Source: Streptosporangium amethystogenes
GTDB taxonomy: Bacteria; Actinomycetota; Actinomycetes; Streptosporangiales; Streptosporangiaceae
Reading direction: 5' to 3'
DNA: 64,000 nucleotides
Assembly (NCBI RefSeq): GCF_000721075.1
Contig: NZ_JOEQ01000035.1
Span: forward strand, 13,960 to 77,959
Both the position numbers and the translations under genes were made by a program. Of the stretch, positions 1 through 9,400 are shown in pieces; within the stretch, counting starts at the first letter, position 1; the number at the start of each line of letters is the position of its first letter. The notes beneath the pieces are model-generated. The model was not told where the DNA came from and made no database searches. It saw nothing but the letters and a program-made list of their open reading frames with translations.

Positions 1-299
1 TCCTTGAGGGCGCTCTGGAACGCCGGGCCCGCCGTCCCCGGCAGGGCGCGGGCCAGCTGGGCGCGTAGTGACCGGTAGGGGACGGGAGCGCCGAGCACGA
101 CCAGCGTCTCCATGACCGCGAGGGTGAACCGGTCGAGCCGGTCGAGTGCCCTGCCCACCGCCGACGGGCTGCAGGCTCGCCCGGCCAGCCCCTCCAGATG
201 CGCGGGCACGGGGGTGATGAGCTCGGGGCGTACGGAGACGAGCGCCCGCAACCGGTCGTCGCTCTGACTGCGCAGCCACTCGGTGAACTCCGTGCTCAT
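1..299 (-). CDS. Helicase-associated (XPB/Ssl2-like) protein, N-terminal part
   Basis: The first ~99 codons of a minus-strand gene whose remainder lies beyond the left edge. The protein begins MSTEFTEWLRSQSDDRLRAL and continues with VRPELITPVPAHLEGLA and a VGRALDRLDRFTLAVMETL segment. This is the typical start of the actinobacterial helicase C-terminal-domain / XPB-like family, whose N-terminus is a winged-helix-rich region that often lies near cold-shock and DUF3027 genes, as here. The role is presumed to be DNA repair or transcription-coupled, but that is family knowledge only. An in-frame ATG at 329 is an alternative start; 299 was chosen because GACGGA precedes it. Function cannot be checked on the truncated sequence. 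Confidence 0.75.
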   Translation of the reverse strand, partial: MSTEFTEWLRSQSDDRLRALVSVRPELITPVPAHLEGLAGRACSPSAVGRALDRLDRFTLAVMETLVVLGAPVPYRSLRAQLARALPGTAGPAFQSALK

Positions 300-435
300 T
301 CCGTCAATGGTAAGAGGCTTGACCGACATCATGCGGCCTGAGCGAATTTCGTGATCACACAAAGGGGGTGAATCGATCACGTGATGGGTGGTGAATGGGG
401 GAAGAAGCCCACGAGCGAGACGATGTCGAGAGAGG

Positions 436-1665
436 ATGGCCAGCGTGATCGAGCGTGCCGACCAGCTCGTCCTGGACTACGTCAGCAAGGCGGCCGACGC
501 CGCCCAGGGCGTGCTGCAGCCGAGGCAGCGGATCGACTTCGTCACGGTGCTGCGCAGGCGGATCGACGCCGAGCGGGCGGGGACGGACGACCCGGTCGTC
601 GTGGAGAGGGTGCTGGCCCGGTTCGGTGACCCCGCCGCGCTGGTCCGCCGCGAGCTGCGCCGCCTGGGCGTCCAGCCGCGCTCCCGGGCCGCGGGCGTCG
701 TCGCTCCGGCCACGCCCCTTGCCGCGCCCACACCGGACGATCCCGCCCTCGGTTCCGATCCGGCGGACCCCGACGAGACCACGGATTTCGGCGTCCCCGC
801 TCCCCGCCGGCCCGTGCGGGGGCATCCGTACGCCTCGACGGGAGTCCCCTCGGACGCCGCCGAGCCCGCACCGGGCGATCCCGGCCCCTCGGCCGCTCGG
901 GTGTCGGGGCGAAGGGACCCCGACGACGGCCCGGGTGGCGGAGAGGAATCCGTGGACGAGTGGGAGGACATCGTGGAGGGTGATCCGCCGACCGAGGAGA
1001 TACCGCTCATACGGGAGCCCTTGCCGCGGGAAGCGCAGGACGCGCGGGGAGCCCCGGCTGAGGCGCGGGAGGCCGCACCGGCGGCACCCGCGGCGTCGGA
1101 GACGCCTCGGCCAAAGGACACGGGGCCACGGCCCCAGCTGCCGCCCGGTGTGGTCAGGGGCATGCGGGAGGCGGAGGAGCTACTGGCCGGGCGGCGGGTA
1201 CGTGGTCAGCGGGGGTGGCCGCGCCGGCGAAGCCCGGCTCGGTCGCGAGAGGACGTCGCCCCCGGCGCACGTGACACCCGGGCGATCCTGCTGAGCCACC
1301 GGCGTGAGACGGTCGGCTTGGGCCTGCTCGCCCTGGCGGGACTGCTGATCCCCATCCCTTTCCCCCCGATCGCGATCTTTCGGATCCCGGTGCTGGTCTG
1401 GGCCGTCGCGGTGCTCGTCGTGATCGCCTGTCAGAGCTGGCACACCTCTGACAAGGTGCTCGGGATGGCCGCTCCGATCGTGAGCTACACCCTCGGTGGC
1501 GGCCTGGTCGCCCTTGTCCGGGCCAGGAACGACCTCGGCACCGTGGTGGACGAGTTCTTCGGCATCAGCGGGCTCATGTTCCTGCTGGGCGCGGCATGGG
1601 GGGTCTTCTGGCTGGCCTACCGCCTGTTCGACTCCGAGATCACCCCGGGGCGGGGAGGCAGGTGA
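436..1665 (+). CDS. HAAS-like N-terminal domain membrane protein
   Basis: 409 residues. The first ~75 residues (ERADQLVLDYVSKAAD, then DDPVVVERVLARFGDP) look like the helical HAAS fold found in actinobacterial membrane and signalling proteins. Residues ~80-275 are rich in Pro, Ala, Glu and Asp and are probably disordered. The C-terminal ~120 residues contain about four hydrophobic helices (near 293-311, 317-338, 350-372, 385-403). The start is uncertain: ATG at 436 directly abuts AGAGAGG, whereas GTG at 445 stands nine bases from it and may be the real start. No enzymatic motif is visible. It is divergent from the helicase-associated gene and ends 25 bp before the convergent tetR. Function unknown. 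Confidence 0.75.
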   Translation: MASVIERADQLVLDYVSKAADAAQGVLQPRQRIDFVTVLRRRIDAERAGTDDPVVVERVLARFGDPAALVRRELRRLGVQPRSRAAGVVAPATPLAAPTPDDPALGSDPADPDETTDFGVPAPRRPVRGHPYASTGVPSDAAEPAPGDPGPSAARVSGRRDPDDGPGGGEESVDEWEDIVEGDPPTEEIPLIREPLPREAQDARGAPAEAREAAPAAPAASETPRPKDTGPRPQLPPGVVRGMREAEELLAGRRVRGQRGWPRRRSPARSREDVAPGARDTRAILLSHRRETVGLGLLALAGLLIPIPFPPIAIFRIPVLVWAVAVLVVIACQSWHTSDKVLGMAAPIVSYTLGGGLVALVRARNDLGTVVDEFFGISGLMFLLGAAWGVFWLAYRLFDSEITPGRGGR

Positions 1666-1690
1666 CGCTCCGCGGGCCGTGCCGGGCCGC

Positions 1691-2314
1691 TCAGCCGATG
1701 GCCTGGACCGCCGACCGGGGCAGCAGGCCGAGCGCGAGGCACACCCAGGCGGCGACGAAACGGTCGCGCTCCGCGCGAGCGGGGGGTTCGCCCACGGTCT
1801 CCTCGAACAGCCGGTAGTGGACCACCGCCCCACCGAGCACGGCGCCGATGGCGGGCCAGTCGGCGTCGGCCCCGGCGTACTCGGGCTGGGCGCGGAACCA
1901 GGTGGTGATCGCGTCGAACATGGGCTGCAGGAGGCCCTCGCGTACGGTCGCGACCAGCTCGGGGAACTGGCTCAGGTCGCGGAAGAAGACGCGCGTGAGA
2001 TCTCTCTCCTCGCGGACCTTGGCCAGCCCGGCCCTGCACAGGTGGGCCAGCCGCTCCTCGATCTCGGTCGAGGTGTCGACGGCGCTGAGGTCGGCCAGGG
2101 TCTCGGCGATCTGCGCCCGTGTTCTGGCCGCGTGCTCGTTCACCGCCGCGGCCAGCACCTCGTACTTGGACTTGAAGTGCCGGTAGAGACCCCCGGCGCC
2201 CGGTGACAGCCCGGAGGCGGCCTCGATCTCGGCCACCGAGGTTGCCGAGTAGCCCCGCTCGGCGAACAGCCGCAGGGCTTCGTCGATGATCCGCTCGCGC
2301 GTTGATCTGGTCAT
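1691..2314 (-). CDS. TetR family transcriptional regulator
   Basis: 207 residues. A canonical TetR helix-turn-helix occupies residues ~8-52: RERIIDEALRLFAERGY, then SVAEIEAASGLSPGAGGLY and RHFKSKYEVL. The remaining ~150 residues form an all-helical ligand-binding and dimerisation region that I cannot link to a specific ligand. The gene is convergent with the upstream membrane protein and divergent from the HAD gene across a ~290-bp gap. TetR proteins usually repress themselves and a neighbour; nothing here identifies the target. Full length for the family. Confidence 0.9.
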   Translation of the reverse strand: MTRSTRERIIDEALRLFAERGYSATSVAEIEAASGLSPGAGGLYRHFKSKYEVLAAAVNEHAARTRAQIAETLADLSAVDTSTEIEERLAHLCRAGLAKVREERDLTRVFFRDLSQFPELVATVREGLLQPMFDAITTWFRAQPEYAGADADWPAIGAVLGGAVVHYRLFEETVGEPPARAERDRFVAAWVCLALGLLPRSAVQAIG

Positions 2315-2569
2315 TTCTCTGCCGATACCTCCACCATGACCCTATCCAGTGCCGACCGTGCCGGGTCGCACCGCGCCGGTCCAAGCCCGCTGTGAGGGCG
2401 CGTTCGCCGGGAGGGCACGCCCGCCGTCGGGCGCTCAGGGGAACCGGCCGGGGAGGTTTGCCCACCGGATAAGTAAACCCTTCTGGTGAGGGGTTCCACA
2501 GTGGGCGGCGTCATGTACAACACTTAGGATTGGCCATATTTAGGGGGATTTGGCATTCTTTGAGGGCTT

Positions 2570-2589
2570 CTCGAAGAAACCTCTTCGAG
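2570..2589. promoter_or_regulatory. Perfect 8-bp inverted repeat before the HAD gene
   Basis: CTCGAAGA-AACC-TCTTCGAG, eight paired bases around a four-base centre. It ends seven bases before the AAGGAG ribosome binding site of the HAD gene at 2606. It could be a protein operator or an mRNA hairpin next to the Shine-Dalgarno sequence. The position is too close to the start for a terminator of the divergent tetR. Confidence 0.5.
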
Positions 2590-2605
2590 TAGCCGACAAG
2601 GAGCG

Positions 2606-3235
2606 GTGAGTGACCCGATGAACTCGGTGGGATTCGATCTCGACCTGACGCTTGCCGACACCCGCGCGGGCATCGCCGCCGTTTACGACGAGGTGGCGTC
2701 GCGCACCGGCTTCTTCATCGACAGCGACGCCGTGCTGGCACGGCTGGGGCCGCCGCTGGAGTGGGAACTGGCCAACTGGATGCCCGCCGCCGAGGTCTCC
2801 GCGGCGGCCGACGTCTACCGGCGGCTCTACCCGTCGATCGCGGTCCCGGTCACCACCCTCATGCCCGGTGCGCGCGAGGCGATCGACGCGGTACGGCGGG
2901 CCGGGGGCAGGGTCACCGTGGTGACGGGGAAGAACGCCCGCGACGCGGCGCACACCGTCGAGTTCCTCGGCCTGGAAGTGGACGAGCTCGTCGGATCGGT
3001 CTTCGGAGCGGCCAAGGGGCCCGCGCTCGCGACTTTCGGCGCCGCCGCCTATGTTGGAGATCATGTCGCGGACATCGAGGCGGCGCGAGCGGGAGGAGCC
3101 GTCAGTGTGGCGGTGGCAACGGGCGTCTATCCGGCGGTGGAACTGCGTGATCACGGAGCGGATGTGATCCTGGGCGACCTGACCGAGTTCACCGAATGGT
3201 TCGACAGCTGGCGAACTCCTACGGCTCTTGTGTAA
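2606..3235 (+). CDS. HAD family hydrolase (phosphoglycolate-phosphatase-like)
   Basis: 209 residues, GTG start with AAGGAG nine bases upstream. All HAD motifs are visible: motif I FDLDLTLADT with Asp11 as nucleophile and Asp13 as acid/base, motif II VVTGKN with Thr ~107, the motif III lysine in GAAKGPAL, and motif IV YVGDHVADIEAA. A helical cap lies between residues ~20 and 85, as in subclass I HADs such as Gph. The likely reaction is hydrolysis of a small phosphomonoester in the cytoplasm; the substrate cannot be told from sequence. It lies 89 bp upstream of the cold-shock gene on the same strand. Confidence 0.88.
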   Translation: MSDPMNSVGFDLDLTLADTRAGIAAVYDEVASRTGFFIDSDAVLARLGPPLEWELANWMPAAEVSAAADVYRRLYPSIAVPVTTLMPGAREAIDAVRRAGGRVTVVTGKNARDAAHTVEFLGLEVDELVGSVFGAAKGPALATFGAAAYVGDHVADIEAARAGGAVSVAVATGVYPAVELRDHGADVILGDLTEFTEWFDSWRTPTALV

Positions 3236-3324
3236 TTCGGGCCCCAATACACGGTCGCTCTCAGCGTCCGCTGGGCATAACCTACATCCATTCCTTTTCA
3301 CGACAGTCTGAACGAGGTCACCCT

Positions 3325-3723
3325 GTGCCGAGTGGCAAGGTCAAGTGGTACGACGCCGACAAGGGTTTCGGTTTCCTCACTCGCGACGACGGCGGTGAGG
3401 TCTTCGTGCATTCTTCCGCGCTGCCCTCCGGCGTGGACTCCCTCAAGCCGGGCCAGAAGGTCGAGTTCGGTGTGGCCGAAGGGCGCCGCGGCCAGCAGGC
3501 GCTCTCGGTTCGACTGATCGACCAGCCCCCTACGCTCGCCAAGACCGCCAAGCCCAAGGGCAAGCGCAAGAAGCCCGACGAGATGGTCGTCATCGTGGAA
3601 GACCTGATCAAGCTTCTGGACACGGTCTCCACGTCGTACCAGAAGGGCAAACACCCCGAGGCCACGCACGCGAAGAAGATCGCTGCCGTGCTCCGGGCGG
3701 TGGCCGACGACCTGGACGACTGA
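3325..3723 (+). CDS. Cold-shock domain protein with C-terminal extension
   Basis: 132 residues, GTG start. The first ~67 residues are an OB-fold cold-shock domain with RNP1 KGFGFL (residues 13-18) and RNP2 VFVHSSA (26-32), which bind single-stranded RNA or DNA. Classical CspA proteins stop there. This one has a further ~65 residues: a Lys-rich linker (KPKGKRKKPDE) followed by a predicted helical segment VVIVEDLIKLLDTVSTSYQK and KKIAAVLRAVADDLDD. The long form is known in actinobacteria beside DUF3027 and helicase-like genes, as in this window. It converges with the MFS gene, 24 bp away. Confidence 0.92.
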   Translation: MPSGKVKWYDADKGFGFLTRDDGGEVFVHSSALPSGVDSLKPGQKVEFGVAEGRRGQQALSVRLIDQPPTLAKTAKPKGKRKKPDEMVVIVEDLIKLLDTVSTSYQKGKHPEATHAKKIAAVLRAVADDLDD

Positions 3724-3747
3724 CAGCCCGCCCCCGCGTGCCCCGGC

Positions 3748-5370
3748 TCAGCCGTGGGGGGTGGTCAGCGGTCTGGTCCGCTTCTCGGTGGGGGCGTTCT
3801 CCGGCCGCACGACCACTGTGGCCGTCCCCGCGGCCCGCGGCCTGACCCACTCCGCGGACACCCCGTCCCGTGCGAACCGCTCTGTACCTTCGGCGGGACG
3901 GGGCCCCGAGTGGGAGGTGTCCGGACCTCGGGCGGCCTCGACCCTGGCGTCCACCTCCCGGACCCGCCTGCGGCGACGGACCAGCAGCCAGCCGAGCGAG
4001 CCCGCCAACACCACGGTCATCAGAGCCAGCCCGGCCGATCCGCCGGCGAACAGCGAGAGCAGCAGCCCGATCAGGCCGCCCAGCACCCAGGAGATCTGCA
4101 GGAAGGCCTCCACCACGCCGAACGTGGACGAGCGCACCTCCTCGCCGATCTCCCGTTGCACGATCGCGTCCAGCGCGAGCTTGCCCAGGCCCTGGGCGAA
4201 GGCGGCCACCAGCGCGACCGCCACCGCGCTCCACAGCTGGAAGACGACCGCGGCCAGCACCGTGATCGTGGTCGTCACCGCGAGCGTGGCCAGCACGATG
4301 ACCTGCGGGGAGTGGTTGCGCACCCAGGAGGCCACGGCCGTGCCCGCCAGCCCGCCGGCACCGGCGGCCACGGCCAGCACACCGATGGCGACCGTCGGCG
4401 GCAGGCCGGGCAGGTTCCTGTCCTGCACGAGGAAGAGCAGGTAGAAGAGGAGGAACCCGGAGTAGAGGCGGATCGCCACGTTGGCCCACATCGCCTCGGC
4501 CACCACCGGGCCCACGTTCAGCATCGTGCGCCAGCGGTGCGGCCGCTCCTCGCCGCTCTCGTCCAGCTCCTCCAGGTCGGGGGAGTCGACGTGGCGCGGG
4601 AGCCGTACGGCCAGCACGCCCTGGAGCAGGAAGAGCACCGTCGCCCCGCGCAGCACCCACTCGGCGCCGAGCCAGGCGCTGACGCCCGCGCCGACCGGCA
4701 CCGCGACGCCGGCCGTGACCAGTGCGAACAGAGCGACCCTCGCGTTGGCCGTGACCAGTGCGATATCGGCGGGCAGCACGCTCGGCATGATCGCCGCGCG
4801 GGAGACGTTGTACGCCTTCGACAGCACCAGCACGGCCAGCGCCGCCGGGAAGATCGTGAACACGTCGCCGGGGACGATCGCCGCCGCCATCGCGAAGCAG
4901 AGCAGCCCGCGGCCGAAGAGGGTGCCGGCCATCACGAAGCGCCGCCCCGAGCGAAACCGGTCGAGGACCGGGCCGACGAAGGGCGCGACCACCACGAACG
5001 GAATCATCGTGATCAGCAGGTAGAGGGCGACCTGGCCGCGGGCCTCGTTCACCGGGAGCTTGAAGAGCGTCCCGGCCAGGGCCGCGGTGACCAGGGCGTC
5101 ACCCGCGCTGTGCGCGGCGGTCAGCTCGATCAGCTGACCCAGCCCGGTGCGGCCCGCGCCCTGGGCGTGGGTCAGCCGTCGCGCGGCCCGGCCCACTCGC
5201 TGGGTGCCGTTGACCGCGCCCAGGGCCGCCCGGGTCGTCGCCCGGCCCGTGCCCCGGCCGGCGCGCGCGCCGGCTCGGCCCGCGGCGGCGGCCGACCTGC
5301 CGACCCGCCGAGAGGCGTCACTCACCGTCTTACGAACCCGCTCCCACCCAGCTGCCACGTATCCAGTCAT
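3748..5370 (-). CDS. MFS transporter with basic N-terminal extension
   Basis: 540 residues from the ATG at 5370. The first ~75 residues are Ala/Arg-rich (ASRRVGRSAAAAGRAGARAG) and lack a membrane segment. About twelve hydrophobic helices follow, with MFS-type loops such as VGPVLDRFRSGRRFVMAGT between helices 2 and 3. The C-terminus (~90 residues after RRRRRVREVDARVEAARG) is hydrophilic and Pro/Arg-rich. The substrate is unknown. Divergent from DUF3027 (170-bp gap) and convergent with the cold-shock gene; this trio recurs together in actinobacteria, which suggests shared conservation rather than a known pathway. A longer in-frame reading to 5688 exists but is compositionally unlike protein. 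Confidence 0.85.
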   Translation of the reverse strand: MTGYVAAGWERVRKTVSDASRRVGRSAAAAGRAGARAGRGTGRATTRAALGAVNGTQRVGRAARRLTHAQGAGRTGLGQLIELTAAHSAGDALVTAALAGTLFKLPVNEARGQVALYLLITMIPFVVVAPFVGPVLDRFRSGRRFVMAGTLFGRGLLCFAMAAAIVPGDVFTIFPAALAVLVLSKAYNVSRAAIMPSVLPADIALVTANARVALFALVTAGVAVPVGAGVSAWLGAEWVLRGATVLFLLQGVLAVRLPRHVDSPDLEELDESGEERPHRWRTMLNVGPVVAEAMWANVAIRLYSGFLLFYLLFLVQDRNLPGLPPTVAIGVLAVAAGAGGLAGTAVASWVRNHSPQVIVLATLAVTTTITVLAAVVFQLWSAVAVALVAAFAQGLGKLALDAIVQREIGEEVRSSTFGVVEAFLQISWVLGGLIGLLLSLFAGGSAGLALMTVVLAGSLGWLLVRRRRRVREVDARVEAARGPDTSHSGPRPAEGTERFARDGVSAEWVRPRAAGTATVVVRPENAPTEKRTRPLTTPHG

Positions 5371-5539
5371 ACCCGAAGGGCGGGGGAGTTGTCCGATGCG
5401 CCTGGTCACTCCCCGGGCTAACGGGAGTCCACGGTGCCGTTCGCTCCGGTCATGGGTGAGAATGAACTGTGAGCGCAGTGAGCGAGCGAGCCAGTAGGGA
5501 CAGCAGCCGTCGTGCTGCGGGGCTGACGGGAGACGACTC

Positions 5540-6361
5540 GTGAGCCGGACTCGATCCCGCGCCGTGGTCCTTGACCAGGCGTGTGTCGCGGCCGTCGACC
5601 TGGCCCGTGCCGCGGTCGAGGAGAACGTCAGGCCGGGCGACGTGGGCGAGCACCTCGGGGTCGAGGGCGAGGGCGACCGTGTCGTCACCCACTACTTCGC
5701 ATGTCTCGACCGCGCCTACCGCGGCTGGCGCTGGGCCGTCACCGTCGCCCGCGCCTCGCGGGCACGCAACGTGACGGTCAGCGAGGTCGTGCTCCTGCCG
5801 GGGGCGGGTGCGCTGATGCCGCCGCAGTGGGTGCCCTGGAGTGATCGGCTCCGCCCGGGCGACCTCGGCGTGGGCGACCTGCTGCCCACCTCGGAGGACG
5901 ACGACCGGCTCGCGCCCGGTTTCACCGAGACCGGTGACGACTCCGACCAGCAGATGATCTTCGAGTACGGCCTCGGCCGCGCCCGGGTGCTCTCCCCGAT
6001 CGGCCGGGACCGAGCCGTGCGACGCTGGCACTCCGGCGAGTCGGGACCGCACACCCCGCTCGCGCACGCCGCCCCGGCCCAGTGCTCGACCTGCGGTTTC
6101 TACTGGCCGCTCGCGGGTGCGCTGCGTACCGGCTTCGGTGTCTGCGCGAACGAGTACGCCCCCGACGACGGGCGGGTGGTCGCCGCCGACCACGGCTGCG
6201 GCGCGCACTCCGAGGCCGCGGTGCTGCCGCACCAGGTCGAGCCGACCGCGCCGATCCTCGACGATCTCTCGCTCTCGTACGACACCGCCGAGGACGTCCC
6301 GCAACCCGACCTGACCGGGTCGGTGGACGATACGGCCTCCGAGCCGCTCGGTCACTCCTGA
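5540..6361 (+). CDS. DUF3027 family protein
   Basis: 273 residues, GTG start with GGGAGA upstream. It matches the actinobacterial DUF3027 family by memory: an N-terminal ARAAVEENVRPGDVGEHLG helix pair, a VVTHYFACLDRAYRGWRWAV core and a PPQWVPWSDRLRPGDLGVGD segment. A putative metal-binding cluster lies near residue 181 (CSTCGFYWPLAGALRTGFGVC) and is followed by DHGCGAHSE. Family function is unknown; the Cys/His spacing suggests a structural zinc site. It sits directly upstream of the Hsp90/sacsin-type gene, 136 bp away, a conserved pairing. Confidence 0.88.
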   Translation: MSRTRSRAVVLDQACVAAVDLARAAVEENVRPGDVGEHLGVEGEGDRVVTHYFACLDRAYRGWRWAVTVARASRARNVTVSEVVLLPGAGALMPPQWVPWSDRLRPGDLGVGDLLPTSEDDDRLAPGFTETGDDSDQQMIFEYGLGRARVLSPIGRDRAVRRWHSGESGPHTPLAHAAPAQCSTCGFYWPLAGALRTGFGVCANEYAPDDGRVVAADHGCGAHSEAAVLPHQVEPTAPILDDLSLSYDTAEDVPQPDLTGSVDDTASEPLGHS

Positions 6362-6497
6362 CCCGGCGCCGCCGGGTCTGTTCCGCCCCGCAGCCGCCCT
6401 CCCGGCGGTCCGCCTGGTCGTCGCCGTTCGGGCGCCGCTCCCGCGGTGTCCCGGCCGGGGCGCCCGGCCGCGGGGCCCCGACCTTTGGAAGATCGCC

Positions 6498-9400
6498 TTG
6501 ACTGACATCTTCGGCACCGAACGACTGCGTTCCACCGTCCTGGCCGCGTGGAAGGCATCGCCCGCGCGTTTCCGCGAGGACGCCAACGCGGAGGAGGACT
6601 TCGCGCTCGGCGGCTACCGTGACCGGCTGATCGTCGAGCTCGCCCAGAACGCCGCGGACGCCGCGCTCCGCGCCGGGGTGCCGGGAAGGCTACGTCTCTC
6701 GCTGCGCGAGGGCGTGCTGTCGGCGGCCAACATCGGCGCTCCCATCGACACCCACGGGATCGAGGCGCTGTCCACGCTGCGCGTCTCCGCCAAGCGCGGC
6801 GACGCCCACGCGGCCGGCCGGTTCGGCGTCGGGTTCGCGGCCGTGGTGTCGGTCTGCGACGAACCGGTGATCGGCTCGCTCGGCTCGGGGGTCGTCCGCT
6901 GGTCCCGCGACCAGACCGCCGCCCTGGTGGCCGCCGAGCCCGAGCTGGCCAAGGAACTCGCCGAGCGCGGCGGGCACGTCCCGCTGCTGCGCCTGCCCTT
7001 CCCCGCCGGCCCGATCGAGATCCCCGCCGGGTTCGACACGCTCGTGCGGCTGCCGCTCCGGGACGGGGCGGCCGAGGACGCCGTCAGAGCGATGTTGAGG
7101 GAGACCAGCCCGGCTCTGCTGCTGGGCCTGCCCGCTCTGGAGATGATCGAGGTCGACCTGGACGGGGAGACGAGGATCGTCACCGCGGAGGGCTGGAAGG
7201 TCGTCTCGGTCTCCGGGCGGTTCACCCCCGAGCAGATGGCCGAGCTCTTCGCCGACCGCCCGACCGAGGAGCGCTCCCGGCCGCACTGGCTGGTCCGCTG
7301 GGCCGTACCCGTGAGCGAGGCGACCGGGGAGCCCCGGCCGCTGCCCGCGCTGGTGCCGCCCGTGGTGCACGCGCCCACGCCGAGCGACGAGCCGCTCGAC
7401 CTGCCGGCGCTGTTGATCGCCTCGCTCCCGATGGCCACCGACCGGCGGCACGTCGCACCGGGCCCGCTGACCGACTTCCTGGTCGAGCGCGCCGCGGACA
7501 CCTACCTGGAACTGCTCGCCGGCCTGCCGCGGACGCCCCGGCTGCTCGACCTCGTCCCCGGCCTGATGGGCAAGGGCGAGCTCGACGCGAGCATCCGCCG
7601 GGCGATCCTGCGCAGGCTCCCCGACGCCCCGCTGCTCCCCGCGCTCTCCCTGCCGGCCGGCCAGGGTTCCGAGGCCGGCTCCGGCGAGGCCGGAGCCTCG
7701 CTGCTGCTTCCCGACGACTTCGCGGAGAGCGCCGGCGCGGCCTGGGCTCCGCCCGCGGTCGGCGCGGACCTGGTCATCTCGGGGCGGCAGGCGTCCGTGG
7801 TCACGGCCACGGCCGAGCTGCTGGAGAGGGTCGCCCCGATGATCGGTGGGCTGCTGCCCGCGGGGTGGCCGTCACGGCATCCGGCGATCAACGCGCTCGG
7901 CGTCAGGCGGGTGCGGCTCTCCGACATCGTGGACATGCTCTCCGGCGACGCCGTCAAGGACAGGGATCCGGCCTGGTGGCGGTCGCTGTACGAGGTGCTG
8001 CCCGCCGACGACCCGGAGGCGCTCGGCGCGCTGCCGGTGCCGCTCGCCGACGGCCGCCTGGTCAGAGGGCCACGCGGCACGCTGCTGCTGACCGACGGCT
8101 CCGCGCTGGATCCGGCGGTTCTCGCCCCGCTCGGGCTGCGCGTGGTGCACCCGGACGCGGCCCACCCCCTCCTGCTCAGGCTCGGCGCGGGTGAGGCGAC
8201 GCCCCGCACGGTCCTGGAGGATCCGCTGACCCGCTCCGCCGTCTCGGAGTCGATGGAAAGCCCCGACCCGGAGTCGGTGGCCCAGGCGGTGCTCGCGCTG
8301 GTCGACGCCGCGGGGCTGACCGCAGGCGACGCGCCCTGGCTGGCCGAGCTGGCGTTGCGTGGCGCCGACGGCGAGCTGTACCCGGCGGGCGAACTGCTCC
8401 TCGCCGACGGGGCGCTGGCCGGGCTGCTCGACGCGGAGACGCACTTCGGCACCGCCGCGCCCGAGCTGGTCGAGCGGTACGGCCGGAGGGTACTCGCCGC
8501 GGTCGGGGTGCTGGACGGCTTCGCCGTGGTCAACGACCACGATGTCATGATCGACCCGGACGAGTGCGACCACGACCTCGACCGCGAGGACGAGTGGCTG
8601 GAGACGGTCCTCGACCTGCTGCCCGAGATGAACGTGCCGCCGGTCGCCCGGGAGTTCTCCGCGGTCCGGGACCTGGAGTACGTCGCCGACTGGCCCGCCG
8701 CCCTCGCCCTGCTGTCCCGTCCGCCGCTCCGCTCGGTCCTGCACCCGCTGCGGGTCCTGGTGTCGGGGGAGGTCGTGGAGATCCCGTCCTACACCGCGTG
8801 GTGGCTCTCCACGCACCCGGTGCTCGGCGGCAGGCGCCCCACGCAGCTGCGGCTCCCGGCGGGCGACCCGCTGCTGTTCGGCCTGTACGGGGACGCCCCG
8901 GCGGATCTCGACGAGGCCGCGCTGGCGATGATCGGCGTCCGGAGCACGCTGGCCGACCTGCTCGCCTCCCACGGAGGTCCGGACGAGCTGCTCGATCTGC
9001 TGGGCGACCCCGCCGTGGAGGTGGACCGGGCGCAGCTCCGCGCCCTGTGGGTGGCCCTCGCCGCCGTCGACCCCGCCCGTGTCGCGCCCCCGCGCGCCGT
9101 CCGCGCGGTCCTGGGTGACGAGATCGTCGTCGTCGACGCCGCTGACGGCCGGCCGGTTTCCGCCGACGCCGGTTCGGGGAACGAGGGCGCGGGCGAGCCG
9201 GTCGTGGTCGAGGCACCCGACCTGCTGCCGCTCGTCGCGGGACGGCCGTTGATCCTGGCCCCGTTCGACCTGGCGGAGGCGCTCTCCGAGCTGCTCGACC
9301 TGCCGCTGGCCGGGGAGGAGGCGGCCGGGGAGGTGACGTCCTCAGGCGAGGTCCGCGATGTCCCGCCCGCGGTACGGTCGCTGCTGCCGACCGCGCCGGC

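Noticed and set aside
3754..5421. 555-codon plus-strand frame opposite the MFS transporter
   Set aside because: Composition (His/Arg/Gln/Gly repeats) and position make it a shadow of the minus-strand MFS gene.
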